Assembly (NCBI GenBank): GCA_037447655.1
Contig: JBBHKE010001627.1
Span: 1 to 64,000, forward strand
Direction: 5' to 3'
Origin: Zygnema cylindricum
Lineage: Eukaryota; Streptophyta; Zygnematophyceae; Zygnematales; Zygnemataceae
DNA: 64,000 nucleotides
Part shown: positions 24,301-37,400 of the stretch, piece after piece
Layout of the letters: each line of letters opens with the position of its first letter
Numbering within the stretch: position 1 is the first letter of the stretch
Position numbers and translations under genes: made by a program
Notes under the pieces: model-generated
The model's database searches: none
What the model was told of the DNA's origin: nothing
What the model saw: only the letters and a program-made list of their open reading frames with translations

Positions 24301-27300
24301 GTTAGACGTTGAGACAATCCATGGATCCCCATTTGTGGCATACACTTTTACACGATTGAGGATACGGGAATAGGTGGTTATGAGGAGCCATGGGCCATTT
24401 GGTTTGTGAATATGAGTCAGGTGGGAAGTGTTATGGCTTATGCAGAGTCAACTTTTGAGGGAGGTTTGACAGGCATCTATTGGCCATGAGGACAGTTCTG
24501 GGGATGAGAAGGATGAACAAGGGCCTCCGTTCGTAACACGGAAGAACACAAACGGATCCCTCACCGCGGTAATAGATCCTGGTGAATCTACAGACTATGG
24601 TCGTATGATTACTATTGCAGGTGGTCGCATGCCGGGGGAACCTGTAAAAATTTCATTAATGGATGGCCCCTCGGTTAAACGTGTGAGCGTTAGTGAAGTC
24701 AAGTTGTCGGCAGTAGCTAAGGGCCATCCAGATGACTTAATAAGGTATGACTATCTCTCTCTGAACATTCCGTAGAAGGGAATTATTCGTGCCCTGTAAC
24801 TGGTGTTACTGGCGCAGTAATCATAGTATTCGTACAGAAAACTGTTCGAGTTTGTATAAAAAGATCATTTTTCTGTACGATTAAGGTGATTATTGCGTTC
24901 GCATAGTCACCCTAATACGGCATGGCATTGGAGCTTTGGCTCTTAAAGATTTTCCCATTTTTGCAAATAGCTTAACAGGTGAGATTTGTCATGAAAGTGT
25001 TTTGATGGAAAGGTCAGGGAGGGAGAAGCCCAGGTTCACTCAGCGCAACATTTTGCGAATATACCCTAAGGGTCTGCGTGTCGATTCTAGCAATTACAAT
25101 CCTCTATTAGCGTGGAGCCATGGGGCACAAATGGTGGCCATCAATATGCAGGTGGGCTGCGACGAGATCCTTTATCCCCACGTTCACTCTTTGAAAGAAG
25201 TCAAGTGTTTGTACTTGGCACATAGCATGTATTGACCAATCTTTGGGGATTTTGTGTTTTCCAGGGTTATGGGAAGCCTCTCTGGCTTGTGCACGGTTTT
25301 TTTGCTGGAAACGGTGGTTGTGGATTCATAAGGAAACCAGCATTCTTTTTTGAGAAGAAGAAGACGTCGCTCGAGAATCACAATCCTTCTGAAGAGCCGG
25401 CCAGTCTAGAGTATTGGAACCCGCAATACCCTGGACCAATCAAAGTTGTTCTCCAGGTCAGTAGGATCCACATTGACTGATCTGGAATGTTGAAGATGGT
25501 CTTGTGTTGGTTTTTAAGGAATGGTGGCAAAAAATGTGGGACTACGAGGACAAGATTTAAGTCCGGTTTTAAGTTGAATGTGCAGGTGACTCTACTTCTC
25601 GGTTTGGGATGGCTGGAATGCTTTGGTAGAACCCATTTCGACCGCTTCTCTCCGCCGGACTTCTATGTCCAGGTAAGCCACAGAGGTCATTGGAGATTCA
25701 CAGTTCACGGTTACATTCAGAGTTACAGTTCTAGTTTCAGTTCCAGTTACAGTCAGAGTTGCAGTTTGAGTTACTCTTACAGTTATTGTCAAAATTAAAT
25801 TTTCTAACTACAGTTCCAGTTCAGTTCCAATTCCAGTTATATTTATAGTAATTGTTCCAGCTAAGATTTACAGTTCCAATTATACTTACAGTTACAGTTA
25901 TAGCCAAAGTTACAGTTACTGTTCCAGTTCCAGTTCCAGTTGCAGTTACGGTCAACAGTTAAGTTGAGGGCAGAGAGTGGCAAGATATCGCCCATTCTGA
26001 TGACTTATCGATATTGATGCTCATTAGTTGCAATTCTCAATTTTTTATCCTGTACTAATTATTGGACCCAATGGGGCCTAAAACATGATTTAATTTCCAT
26101 TTACCGACCCGACTAGGACCAATGTTCCAAGCGGAAGTCAATTCACCAACGCAAAATCGATGTTTGCCAATTTTTTTGTGCGCTGTTGTATTTTAAGGAC
26201 GCTCGTACATCGATGTTTAATTCTGTTTTTTATATCGGGTGCGTCGCCTTTGGGTGAATTAGCTGGATTGGCCGTCTCTGCTGCATCTGTTTAATATAAC
26301 TCGGTCATATCGGGCCAATTTCAGCATCGGCTGTCTGTTTTTTTGCATCTGTTGCGCAAAAGCGAAAAATTTATAGAAAAGCTGCATTGCGACGTCTCAT
26401 CGCTGGCGTCTAATCAACCCAGGAGTCCATTGGGATACCGATACCTTTAATGAGAGTTGAAACGCATCAATTCTTATCGGGCAAAAAGATTGCCTTGCTT
26501 CTTATAAATTTAAATTCTGCTGAAGAGACTGCAACCTTGAACTTGGTATCGTCCTCTTGTAGCTGTGATTTTTGCCTTTACGTTTTTCCACAAATTTAAA
26601 ATTGTTTTTAAATGCAGATTGGTATCGGAGGTGTACCAGCGGACGCTGCTTTAAAAAAGTTGGAGACGAAAACGGACCAATGGCATCCCAGTTGGGAGGA
26701 CCAAGTTTTAGAGTTTCCGCTCCATGTGCCTGAGCTTGCTCTGCTGACAATAGAGGTGAGTACACCGGGAAGGTGCCAGTGCCTGTTTTTTTTTGGCCTC
26801 TGAACATAAAATAACGTTAAAAATACTGCCTTTCTTTTCTTATTGTTAATTTGGAAAGTGGTTGAAACGTGTCCACGTCGCTCGGGGACTTCAGTAAGAA
26901 CTAATATCACTAAAATAAATCCCACGCTAAAAATATTTCTTAACGCTAATAGCGGTTCGTAGTGTAGTAGTGTGGTGAATTTGATTATCTTGCTTGTCTA
27001 CCAGTCTTTTCTCCTCTTCGAAATTGCAGAAGGAGAAAATGTGGCTTGGGGATCCTTCTTATGAGTCTGACGGGTCTAACAGCAATGATGAAAATAAGTG
27101 GCGTTTTTTCCGTTTTTTTTTTTTTTTTGGTTTTTCAGGTATCAGAATATGACGTCACGGGCCCAGATGCTTTTGGGGGACAGGCGGTGCTCCCAGTGGG
27201 ATTTTTACAAGAGGGTATCCGTTGTGTGCCTCTATATGACAGGAAGGGGAAATTGCTTAAAGCCCATGATAAAAATATTAAAGGACCTGAATCGGAGGAG

Positions 27301-27369
27301 GTTAGTTCAAAAGGTCCTCGATTGCTCTTTTCTTTCAAAATGTTGCCCCCGAATAGGAAGGAGTCTTGA
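21327..27369 (+). CDS. PLC: Phosphoinositide-specific phospholipase C, plant type
   Basis: Hydrolyses phosphatidylinositol phosphates at membranes. Exons read in phase: first exon from ATG 21327 to about 21476-21482; X domain 22408-22604 and 23435-23570; linker from 23921 to about 24190-24232 and from about 24500 to 24744; Y domain 25034-25151 and 25265-25456; C2 domain 25586-25672, 26618-26755 and 27139-27369 (TGA). The X domain has [19 protein letters not shown] and T-L-E-D-H, which supply the two catalytic His and the Ca2+-binding acidic residues known for the family. The Y domain has S-S-N-Y-N-P-L and H-G-A-Q-M-V-A. The C2 domain has [12 protein letters not shown] and D-A-F-G-G-Q. The N-terminal EF-hand lobe is only partly resolved: a candidate exon begins at 21772 after CAG, but no clear donor was found. 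The last exon ends just before an AAAAC/AAAAG microsatellite. Confidence 0.93.
22800..22996 (+). mobile_element. TAM MITE in a PLC intron
   Basis: TACACCGTGTATTGTTATTAG left arm, GAAAGGTAAGATCC core, and right arm ATTGACGCTAAAGGTG. The right tip is eroded. It lies wholly in the intron between 22604 and 23435. Confidence 0.75.
23620..23905 (+). repeat. Intronic tandem repeat, unit about 110 bp
   Basis: Three imperfect copies of a unit containing GACGATCCATTTGGTCC, ATTATCATCA and GCATTGTTTTT or GCATTGGTTCTT. The last copy reaches to just before the 23921 acceptor. Confidence 0.75.
25695..25960 (+). repeat. (CAGTTM)n hexamer-like repeat in a PLC intron
   Basis: Long run of CAGTTC, CAGTTA and related 6-mers between the exons at 25672 and 26618. 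The [14 protein letters not shown]-like ORF across it is an artefact. Confidence 0.9.
26880..26970 (+). repeat. TAM fragment in a PLC intron
   Basis: TTAACGCTAATAGCGGTTCGTAGTGTA at the right, a worn TAM terminal repeat. The left arm is not clear. Confidence 0.45.
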
Positions 27370-27394
27370 TGACCGTGAAGAGGACAAAAAAGAT

Positions 27395-27425
<31 letters not shown>

Positions 27426-27515
27426 ACAAAAGAAAAGAAAAGAAAAGAAAAGAAAAGAAAAGTAAAGAAAAGAAAAGAAAAGAAAAGAAAAGAAAAGAAA
27501 AGAAAGAAAGAAAGT
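27395..27515 (+). repeat. (AAAAC)n(AAAAG)n microsatellite
   Basis: AAAAC pentamers pass into AAAAG pentamers about 25 bp after the PLC stop codon, within its 3' UTR or just beyond it. Confidence 0.95.
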
Positions 27516-28721
27516 AAGGAAGACAGAATGGCATCTTACATAACGAGCCTGATTGGCTCTTGTGTTGGTATCCATTTCCCATGCGAGACATCGTTTCAGA
27601 TGTTCATTACCACATTAAATGCGGACGGGGGAATGAGAGAAATTGTTCTCAAAGTCCTCTTTGTACAAATCATTCCCCACTTCCTAAAGTAACTGTTTTC
27701 TTGCAGTTCACAAAATATCTTTGTTCTATTTAGGTTGTCTTGTCTTTTTGTTATATATCCTTTAGTTTGTAGTCAGAACGTTTGTAGATATTCAGTTTTT
27801 TGTTGTTCATAGAGACACATCTTATGATTTATGAATTAGTTTCATTCACGGCTTCATTTTAAAAGAGAGCATGAAAGAAGTTTCATGTTTTTTTTTATAA
27901 ATGCATTTCAATCTTTTACTGTCACTGTTAATTGTGTCAGGTTAGATCTCTTATATGTTTTGCTCCTGTAATTATATATGCTTATGAATCAGTGAATATA
28001 AACTCAGCAAGTTTGCTATTTCCCAATGTATGATACAGGGTTAGGGTTTTGATATTGATGCTTATTAAACTGAATTTCCAGTCAATTTAATGCAACTTGA
28101 TATCCGTACAATACTCGATGATAAAGAGGTACCGACATTGGTGCGAATTTGTATTACAAAATGTGCGGTTTTTGTTATTCGATATTGTTATTTTTAACTC
28201 TTAAAAAGTGAAAAAATGTTGATTTTTTTTTTCCATGCGTCCGACATGCTATCCTGCTAATTTTGTATTTTACATCTGTTTTTCCAAGGCCCTTTTGCAG
28301 GTTTTTTTACTCATTTTTGGCTATTTTCTCGAGATATTAGGGTATCTTAAATTTTAGGATTATTTTGGATTATTCAAGGTTTTGAACCAAAAATTACAAC
28401 CATATGCAATTTCATGCAGTTTGAAACCTTAAAAAAGTTAGGATTAAAAATGAAATCGCCACATTGTTGACATAAGTCTGAATCGTCAAGATCGAGATTC
28501 CCCATCGATATGGAATATCGAAAATTGCTGATTTCGATTCGATACACATCACTCGATATGTTTCTTAGTTCCTAAAATTAAAGTTTTTATTTTTTAACGT
28601 TAAACCACTAAACCCTCAGCGGAGAGCAGGGGAACTGGGAGATCCGACGCGGCCGGCCGGTTACGAACCGGGTACGGATTCGGGTACCCGATTGTGACCT
28701 CGGGCATGTGCTGCAGTTTTG
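27516..28721. other. Intergenic, no gene recognised
   Basis: AT-rich, with the probable PLC 3' end on its left. No coding segment supported. Confidence 0.5.
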
Positions 28722-28931
28722 TACACCGTGTGTCTCTATCAGTGGAATGTTTTTTTTGCTACTTAAAACAACTTTTTCCGTGCACACGTGTCCAATTTCG
28801 GTATATGACCGCCAATGACAATTTTGCATTCCAATCGTAATCGTCAGATTAACAACTGAACAAGAGTGGACGGGAGAAAACATGTTCTTCATGGCTAAAA
28901 TACATTAACACTAATTGCGAAGCACGGTGTA
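28722..28931 (+). mobile_element. TAM MITE
   Basis: TACACCGTGTGTCTCTATC start and GCGAAGCACGGTGTA end, TA at both ends, with diverged arms (AAAACAACTTTTTCCGTGCAC). Confidence 0.75.
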
Positions 28932-29499
28932 TCTTTACCGTTCCTGTACCTTGCGTCGTAATCACGCGTATGAAATGTATTTTGTGCAAATATTGAATCG
29001 TCATACAAAGGGTGATGCGATACTGTACACACCATACCAGATCACAATATTTCCTTGAAATTCTATACAATGCAATTGACCAAGCTTCAGCCTCAACTTC
29101 AGAATGCCACAATAACTGTTAAGAATGAGATTATCTCATTCTATTTTGCCTGTATAGGTGGATTTGATTTTGCTCTACTCTCGCATATGTTGGCAGAAAT
29201 ACAGAAATTGGCAATACGATGAAAAAAATTGTAGTCACTACAGGCATTGCTATCAAGTTCTCCATTTCCTTTTCGAACATAAACATTTATTTCGTTCATT
29301 TGAATCAAAATGTCACATGCAATGAACAGTTCATTTTTGTCCACTCTAATGCATAGAAGTACATGCGACAACATAAAAAAACTTAAAAAAAGAGTCGGAA
29401 GAAACATGTACTCGAGCTGTCAAAGGCTTATTATTACAATGTCAATGTTTGTCAGCACATCCAGTAATTAAATGGAAAGCCATTTGCATGTTGCTAATT

Positions 29500-29710
29500 A
29501 CTGTGGATATACATTGTTTATCAATAATGGCCGGTTCACCACTTTATATTGTTGTCGGATAGAATATTCGGACAGCTACGGTGGAAAGGTAAGGTTCTTA
29601 CCTTTCAATTGGCATTTTCCAAACGGAAATTTTAGACGTATACGTGGAGAGATTATTAAAGTTGCCAAAAAAAACATTAATGTTAATAACGGTAAATGGT
29701 GTAGTATAAA
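29500..29710 (+). mobile_element. Degraded TAM copy
   Basis: The centre GGAAAGGTAAGGTTCTTACC and right arm CATTAATGTTAATAACGG followed by TGGTGTA match the family; the left arm is badly worn. Confidence 0.5.
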
Positions 29711-29938
29711 TAGAGATTTAATTTAATATGTTGCACTGGGTTTCAAGTTCAAGCCCAGTAGAAAATTCACAATCAGCTCTCAAGAACAAACTCTACGAGA
29801 ATTAACCAATGGAAAAAACACATTTTTTGCTCTCTTTTGGAGATAAAACGTGCTTCATTGACACTCGATAGACGATGACACGCAACAGTTCCTTTATCCC
29901 TTGGTACTTGTGAGGACTCCATGGTGTAATGAGAAGAC

Positions 29939-30156
29939 TACACCGTGTATCACTATTGGTGTAATGTTTATTTTGCCACTTAAAACATATTTTCTCCGTA
30001 CACACTTGTCGTGTTATGGATCTGACGGTTGTGATTGAAAGGTAAGATTCTCACCTTTGGATTGGTGGTCTCCATCTGAAAATCGGACGTGTGCACAGAT
30101 AAAATATGTTTTGTGAGGTACAGAAAATATTAACGCTAATAGCGATGCACGGTGTA
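29939..30156 (+). mobile_element. TAM MITE
   Basis: TACACCGTGTATCACTATTG start and TAATAGCGATGCACGGTGTA end. The arms contain AAAACATATTTTCTCCGTAC. The core GAAAGGTAAGATTCTCACC is intact. Confidence 0.85.
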
Positions 30157-30664
30157 CTAGTAAACTATCCATAGAGGATGAAAAACGCTTCACATTCTAA
30201 AAATGTTTAACACTTGTCCGAGAAAAGAACTGTTATGAATGCAAAAAGTGCAATATTTTGGATGGCCTGTGACATGGTTAGGACAATTAAAACTTTAAGA
30301 CTCAAAACCCTAACCCTCAAAAACCTAATCGTGAGAGTCTTTTTCTAAAGATATTGTCACTACCAACCAGGCATATATTGACAAAAAAAAGGAGACAGGA
30401 AACCACGATTCTCTCTCAAATCCATCCACGACAAGTAAATTAGCACAAAAATTTAACAAGGAACCCATTGTAAACCGTCTTTGTCTTTTTAAACTAGCCT
30501 GCCTTTGTCTTTCCTCCCCTTCCTCGCCCACCTCTGCCCCCCCTACTGCTCCCCCCCCTTCCTCTCCCTCCTTTTTGGGTTTCCTTCTGGATTTCAGATA
30601 CTTGTGACCCATGCTTGGAACCACTGCTTTGCTCGACACCCCCTGCAATAGAATGTAATATATT

Positions 30665-30805
30665 CGTCAGATAATTAAAAATTTATGGAAAGGATAATTA
30701 AAAATCTTGGGAAAGGATAATTAAAAATCTCTGGAAAGGATAATTAAAAATCATCTCTGATAATTCAAAATCATCTCCGGAAAGGATAATGAAAAATCCC
30801 TGGAA
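30665..30805 (+). repeat. Tandem repeat, unit about 22 bp, six copies
   Basis: Units of ATAATTAAAAATCTCTGG plus AAAGG with small changes. Confidence 0.85.
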
Positions 30806-30904
30806 AGAATCGTATGACAAATGCAAGGACTGACCACTGGTCATCGCTATTTTGACCTCATCATTTTAAACTGATGTGAGTGCTTTTCTGACCCAAAATC
30901 ACAT

Positions 30905-31056
30905 GTTAGTGTTAATAGCGAATACTATATAACGAACGCTTTTTAAATTAGGGGCTCTCTACCACGTGACAAGACAAGATACATTATAGTTAATTCTATT
31001 TAAGTTTAACGCTAGTAAGTCATTAATTCTAATAGCAATGATGGTGTACTCCAGTA
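30905..31056 (+). mobile_element. Degraded TAM copy
   Basis: Left TTAGTGTTAATAGCGAA and right TTCTAATAGCAATGATGGTG match worn TAM ends. The interior is unrelated or lost. Confidence 0.4.
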
Positions 31057-31487
31057 TCAACCTCGTTTAGTTACTCTTTCCTTTTTCAAATGTAATTTCA
31101 TACATATCCATGTATTTTTATATGTTACTTTTACATGTTACTTCATATGTCACTTGTAAGATATGGTTAGAACAGCATCAGTTCTCTTCCCTCGGACTGT
31201 TAGAGACTTAATCCTAAAAGTTGTCGCAATAATCTGATACCTTCAACTGATAAATTTCCTGACCTAATTTTACACCCTCCTTCCACTAGACTCACAAAAC
31301 ATTTTCTGTCGGTAAAACAAAATCAGCACTTCGGTATACAAAATGTACATTCAAGGAAACCGAAACGTTTAGAAACATTTCAGCATCCTTGCTCTAAACA
31401 AACATTCACAAATAAAAGACAACATTTCCAACCCAACTTCCAGAATATTCAATCCACGTTTTCTGAATCCAAATCAAGGGAAAAAAA

Positions 31488-34400
31488 TCATAAAAAACTA
31501 CAAACCCTGTACAAAAATGTCTCGTTATACAGGGAGAGGTAGAAATTGTCACCTTCATTACCATCAGCTGATACTCCTGAATCCACACCCCACCAAAACA
31601 GCCTCCAGGTTAGTTCAAAATCATCATTCAATCCACTCTCTCTCTCTCTCTCCCTCTCTCTTCTCATTCTTTCTCGGACAAAATTCAACCAACTGCAAAT
31701 CAAAATTATGAGAGTATTCTCACCTTCTGCCTCTCCTCCTTCGCCCTCCTCGTCCTCATCTCCTCCATTTTCTGCCAACCCAAAAGTGTCCCCTCTCTCC
31801 CAACTCAGCTTTACCTCAAACCTTAAGTGTTAAGACAATCCTTCTTTGGTTTCCGGAGACAAAGAAGTAAAGACTAACCTCGTCCGATACAAGTAGGACA
31901 ACCTTGAATCAAGAATGAAAAAGGTTTTGCTAAGAAAAACAGGTTTTCACCTTCAATTGCAACCGGTACATCTGCGTCCACCAAACTGGCTGGCTCAAAA
32001 CCTATATTGGATTTTCTTTTGGAAACTCCTTTTCCTCGTGTCCCACCAACCTCAGGCAAAAGATCCGCTGACCTCACTTTCCCCTCTCTCTTCTTTAAGG
32101 CACGTGTCAGTTGCCCTTTGATAGAGGACGCAATATCCGAGCTTTCGTCAGGAAGATTCTGTGCAGAAAAACATAAAATCTCACCACTTAGCTCACCGTT
32201 TATCTCACCATATATCATTTTAATCCAATCACATTGATAACTCAGAATCGCAATCACCGATTCAGCTTTTTCATGAATTACCAAATTATCGTCTCTCTGT
32301 TCATTACATCGTGACCTTGGACTTTAAAAATCAGAGGTTTTTTTAAAGAAGTTCCTCACCTTGAATCGGATGAGGGACAAGATAGTCTCATAGTCTTCCA
32401 CTGTAAGGGAATAAACTGTCATTATCTCCACTGCTTGATCCACATCCTTATCCTATTGAACACCCACACACTCTGAGGTCAAAGGCAAAAATTCATAGTA
32501 CTTGCTGAGAGCCAAATATCAGAAACAAAAAGAAGATGAAGAAAAAAACATGCAGTGGAGAACAGACCGGAATGATCACGATTTACACTAATTCATTAAG
32601 TCAAAATAGCATCAAAGCGGGACGGCAACCGCTATTAAGAATCAAAAAATGAATGAAGAGGACGGAAGGAAATTTAACGCTGCGCAGAAAAAAACTGGCA
32701 CAGGATTTTCTGGTTGAAAAGACGCTGGATGATACGCTTGGCTATATCCAATCGGATTTATCTCACTGAAAGTAAGCTTTTTGCATTCACAATTTGCGAA
32801 GAAGGCAGAAATTTGAGTAATAATTTGAGTAAAGATTGGATTTATGAAAATTGGTTCTAACCATTAGTGCTTTGTGGAGTCGATCTGCCAGTATGGGTAG
32901 ATAGTCCAACCGGACGGCCAATCTGCCATGCAAAAAATTATACAAAAAAGATAGACGAAAGTAGTCAAGAAAAGTGTCTCCTCTTTTTTCTATGTTTAGC
33001 TGAAATCAGTACATTTCCTTCTCTCATTACCTTCCCTTGGTGGCAAATGACCAGTCATTCTGGAGAAAGCACATGAAACACATTGAATAAAAACAGGAAA
33101 GGTTTTCCTTTTCTATTAAAGCATGGTGTAAACATGTCATCGGCAAAAAATGTACCTTTCCAAAAATGTGTGCCGTTCTCCTAAAAGTGTAAAAGTTTAG
33201 CAATTTCCTCACCTAGTTGGTTCAGCTATCCTTGAGGCGAGCATATGGGAGTGAAGTTCGTCTAAAAGACGCGTATTCTTTCCAAAAGTCGAATTTTTCC
33301 CAAACCATCCTGGGAAACGGGTGAAATTCATCTCTCCCTGGTCACAACATAGATTACAACAATCAATATAAGTTCCATAAAATTGGTAAAAAGCGATACT
33401 AACACCAAAAAAAAAAAAGGGTGAAGAAAGGACAGAAGTATGAGGACAAAGGCAGTCATGTTATGAACCTCAGATCACAAAACACCACTGACAAACTAAA
33501 AAACTATTAAATCGACTAGAAATTCAATGAAAAAACTGAAAAAAAAACACATAAACAAACTAGAAATCCACTGAAACAGAATTAAAGAACCACTGGATCA
33601 GACTGAAACATACCTGCGCCAATGCTTCTCTCCTCCCGCGCATTAAAGACCCCCTGCAATTGCATGTTTTCCCCTCCAAAAAACATTAAACTTCTCCAAA
33701 ACTTGCATAGAAGCAATTGTTTACAAAAGCTCCTTCGCTGAAAAACACACAACAAAAAATACGACAGTGTGGGTAAGAAAATTCTTACGGAAGAATACTC
33801 GACAATACAGCTTGAAATGGGAGATGTTGCCATCGTTGGTATCGCCTCACTATTACATTTATTTGGTCTCCTTCTGCAATAGAGTCAGCAGCTCGGGCAG
33901 CACGTTCCATAAGCTCGACACCCTGAGGATCTGGACCGTCGATTTGGGGTCGATAATTGAGGTAATTTTCCTGAGAAAGGTCAAGAAAGAAGCAAGATTC
34001 AGTCATCAATACAGCTCGTGATAGCCACATACAGACATCTGAAAAAAATGTCTTCTGAAGTTAGTCAAGATTTGATTGATGTATTATGAGCAGATATTTT
34101 TGTTTTAGAGTTTCGCGTTTCTGCTTTCTGTCCACATATGACAGATAAAAGGCAAGACAAATTGAGATACAGGGAGATTTTTGTTACGATTTCAAGACAT
34201 TTTTTTATTACTGGGCTTGATCTACAGGCATTTCAAAAAGAACAAATGGCACATAAACTATCATATGAAAAATCAGGGTAAAACAGATTCTGTTACTGTC
34301 CACCGAAATAGGTAAGCAAAATCTTAAAACTACAACGTCGTGGAGGAGTCAGGAAATTAGAAGACTTTCATATCAATCTCCATCCAGGTATCTGTATGAG

Positions 34401-37400
34401 ACTTCTCTACATGAACGATTCCACAAAGAAACTGAGCAGGGATTTTGAATTTTGCCCATTATCAGCCTTCTGAATAGGACTTATTTACATGATCAATTTA
34501 TGTGCATCCAACATATAAAATAATGGGAAACACAGATATGGAGCTCATGCGGGAACCCAGCCACAAAAATCCTTACCTGGACCATGAGAGGAATTAAGTC
34601 AATGTCCGACATGGCTGCGTCAAGTCGTTGATCCAATCGTAAACTTCTAGCTTCCATGCCTAATATCCTGACAGGTCAAAGAAAACCGATTACTTCTTTT
34701 AGACATTACGTCGGAACTTCAAAGGCTGAATGATGACGTAAACTCCAGAACTAAAACAACAAGCTTGAAGTTTGCTGGAAATGAAAAAAATCTGAATTTG
34801 CTTTTTTTGGAAAAGGATAATGCCTGATTTGCTGGAAATACCTGTCTATGGCCGCCATTGGTCGCAATTCCTCGTCTTTAGCATTTGATTGTAAGCGAGA
34901 CTTAACATCATTGAAAGAAATTGTGCGAGACATGAGGGCAGCGTATTGAAGCTGATTCAAAGCGAGACGCATGTCACCATTGGCTCGTTCTCCCAACTCT
35001 TCCAAAGCACTCTGTTCCAATTGACACAGTTGAACAGTTCGTTACCAGTAAGTGTGGTCCATATATTCAGAAACTAAGTCAGTTAAACTGTTCCTTCCAG
35101 GAGGATTAAGCACATTTGCTTAATACATAGAGCATGACTTTGTGTTGGACAATTGCTTTTGTCAACCCAAAATTGTACTCGAACTTCAGTGTGAAATAGA
35201 AATGAAATTCAATTAAGCACGTTAGAGTCGATTAGTATTAATAATGCAATTATATACTTAACTAACATAAGCCATGCTAACACTGGTGAACAGTGTGATT
35301 CTCATTGCCCTAACACTGTAAATCCTTTAAATAGCGAAACCCTAAGAAACCTTTAACCGGAGGTCATAACCTGGGCCTTCTTCCTGAACAATGGATTACT
35401 CAACCAGATTACTTGATTTCCAGCTCAGGAGGGGGGCAAATAAATGATCGACTCTTAACACTAACATGTCCACAAAATCTTTCTCAAGGGCATACTTATT
35501 TACTGTCTTCAAAATCAGAGATTTTGCATCTTCGTTTCCAATCTTTGAGTTTTTCAATCTTATCTATTTTATAACATGCATTGCTTCTGTTTGGTGTACA
35601 CATATACTGCCATCACTAAAACTCACATCAGGAATTTGAATTTTCTCCTGCGTTGTGACATACCGGAGCCTCTTCACCATCTGAAAAAACAAAAAACCAA
35701 AAGAACACATGAAATTCATCAAACATCTTCCTCTCACTAAGTTGTAGACCTTTTTCTAAGTCAAAACAATCCAATCGATCCTCACCACAAGTACCAAGAT
35801 TATTTGTGTTGCATATCAAAAGGAATTTGGCAATATTTGACAGAGAATCGCAATTCCTAGAATGAAAATTCAATGAGGTCGCGATATCATTCTGCATTAC
35901 AGTACCACAATATTGCGATGTTTTGGTCATGTATCATGATTGATTGCTATTAGCAATGTGTATCAGCAGTCAGTTATAAGCTAAGATCGTGATCATTCAC
36001 AAGGGAATAAATAGGCCCAAAAGTTCAGCTTGAACTGCAATGCTCCATATTAAACAAGCCATTTCCGTCATCACGTCGCCTATATCCATGCATGTTCTTG
36101 ATTTCATTTCTTCCCTTTGATTATGACAACATTGAATTCGACTGGAAGCAATAACATTGTTTGTAGGTTTGACATTGGGATTTAAGTTATTCAGGTGACT
36201 TCATGAATTGCTTTTGTTCAAAGTTACCTGCTGTTTGGTAGGCTTTCTAAAGTTGAGAAGTAAACAATGATTAGTTAGACTCTGTAGTTGTCGTGCGTAT
36301 CGATCATTGCAAATGCAAATTATGGGAATACGACTGATTTTGATGCTAGCGATAAGATCTGCGACTCCTCCTCGATCTCCTCCCGACATACCATCGACTT
36401 CATCCATTATCAGGACCGCCTGGGGTTTATCTCCTCCATGTCTGTCACCAAACCAGCATTTGATCACTGTTATCTGTTAACTTTGCAATCAACCAAGTCA
36501 TTAAATCAAGTTAATCGATCTATTCAATAACAATCAATTCAATCAATCAAGTAAACCAAATAAGTTGATGAATTAAGCTAATCAATCAAGTTAATCACTT
36601 CAACGTAATCGATCAAGTACATTAACACATAACTGAAACAGCTTCAACAACATCGCCCTTACATCATCTCAACATCCCTATTAAGGTCACTTACTCCTGA
36701 CCAATCAGAAATTCAATAGACCTTACAAATGCGACGTAACTTTATTTTTAATCACTTTATTTACATTCTAACTTCAAATTAACCTCTTGTTAATGACCAC
36801 ACAAATTTTCAAACGTGTCCTCTCCTTGTTGGCCTCTTTGCTACCCTTTAACGAATAAGAAATTCAAGACTCAAAAAAATCCATGGAGTCCGTCCACTGG
36901 TCTGTACCTCACCCTCCCAGTTGTAGTGACATGTTGCTGACCATCTCCTTAACAGTATTTGCTGTCTTCCCTCCTATACCGCTTATTATTTTTGAATCGG
37001 CTTTGCTTCGAGTATCACTGGCATTTACCTGTATAGAAACGGGGGCAATACAATATGAAAAAAAAAAAAAACGAACCTAAATTTCAACAGGTTTAATTCT
37101 CAGAACACTAAATTTACATCAAGAAATCTGCTATTGCATGTGATGAAGTACGAATACGTTTATGAAGTATCAAGTAAAATTTAAATTTGGACAGTTTAAC
37201 TAGGAGTACTGAAATCACACCAAGCAGTCAAAAATGCGTTGGATGAGGAGGACGTAACACTGTGAAAAATCAAAAGACGCCTCTTATTTGGAACCTTCAA
37301 CTCCAGGAATATTTCACCCATATTAAGCATTCTAAATTTGGATAGTTAAGAAACAAATGATTCACTCATACTTGTTTGGTTACTTTCTGGACGATTCAAC

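Noticed and set aside
27020-27095. Exon-like stretch after TTGCAG in the last PLC intron
   Set aside because: The flanking C2 exons join directly in phase (L-L-T-I-E then V-S-E-Y-D), so an extra exon is not needed.
27098-27692. Lys/Glu and Phe/Leu repeat ORFs on both strands after the PLC gene
   Set aside because: Products of the AAAAC/AAAAG microsatellite; the true PLC frame stops at 27369.
28640-28700. tRNA-like GGTTACGAACCGGG string
   Set aside because: No cloverleaf arms or A-box at the right distance; no tRNA gene was found in the window.
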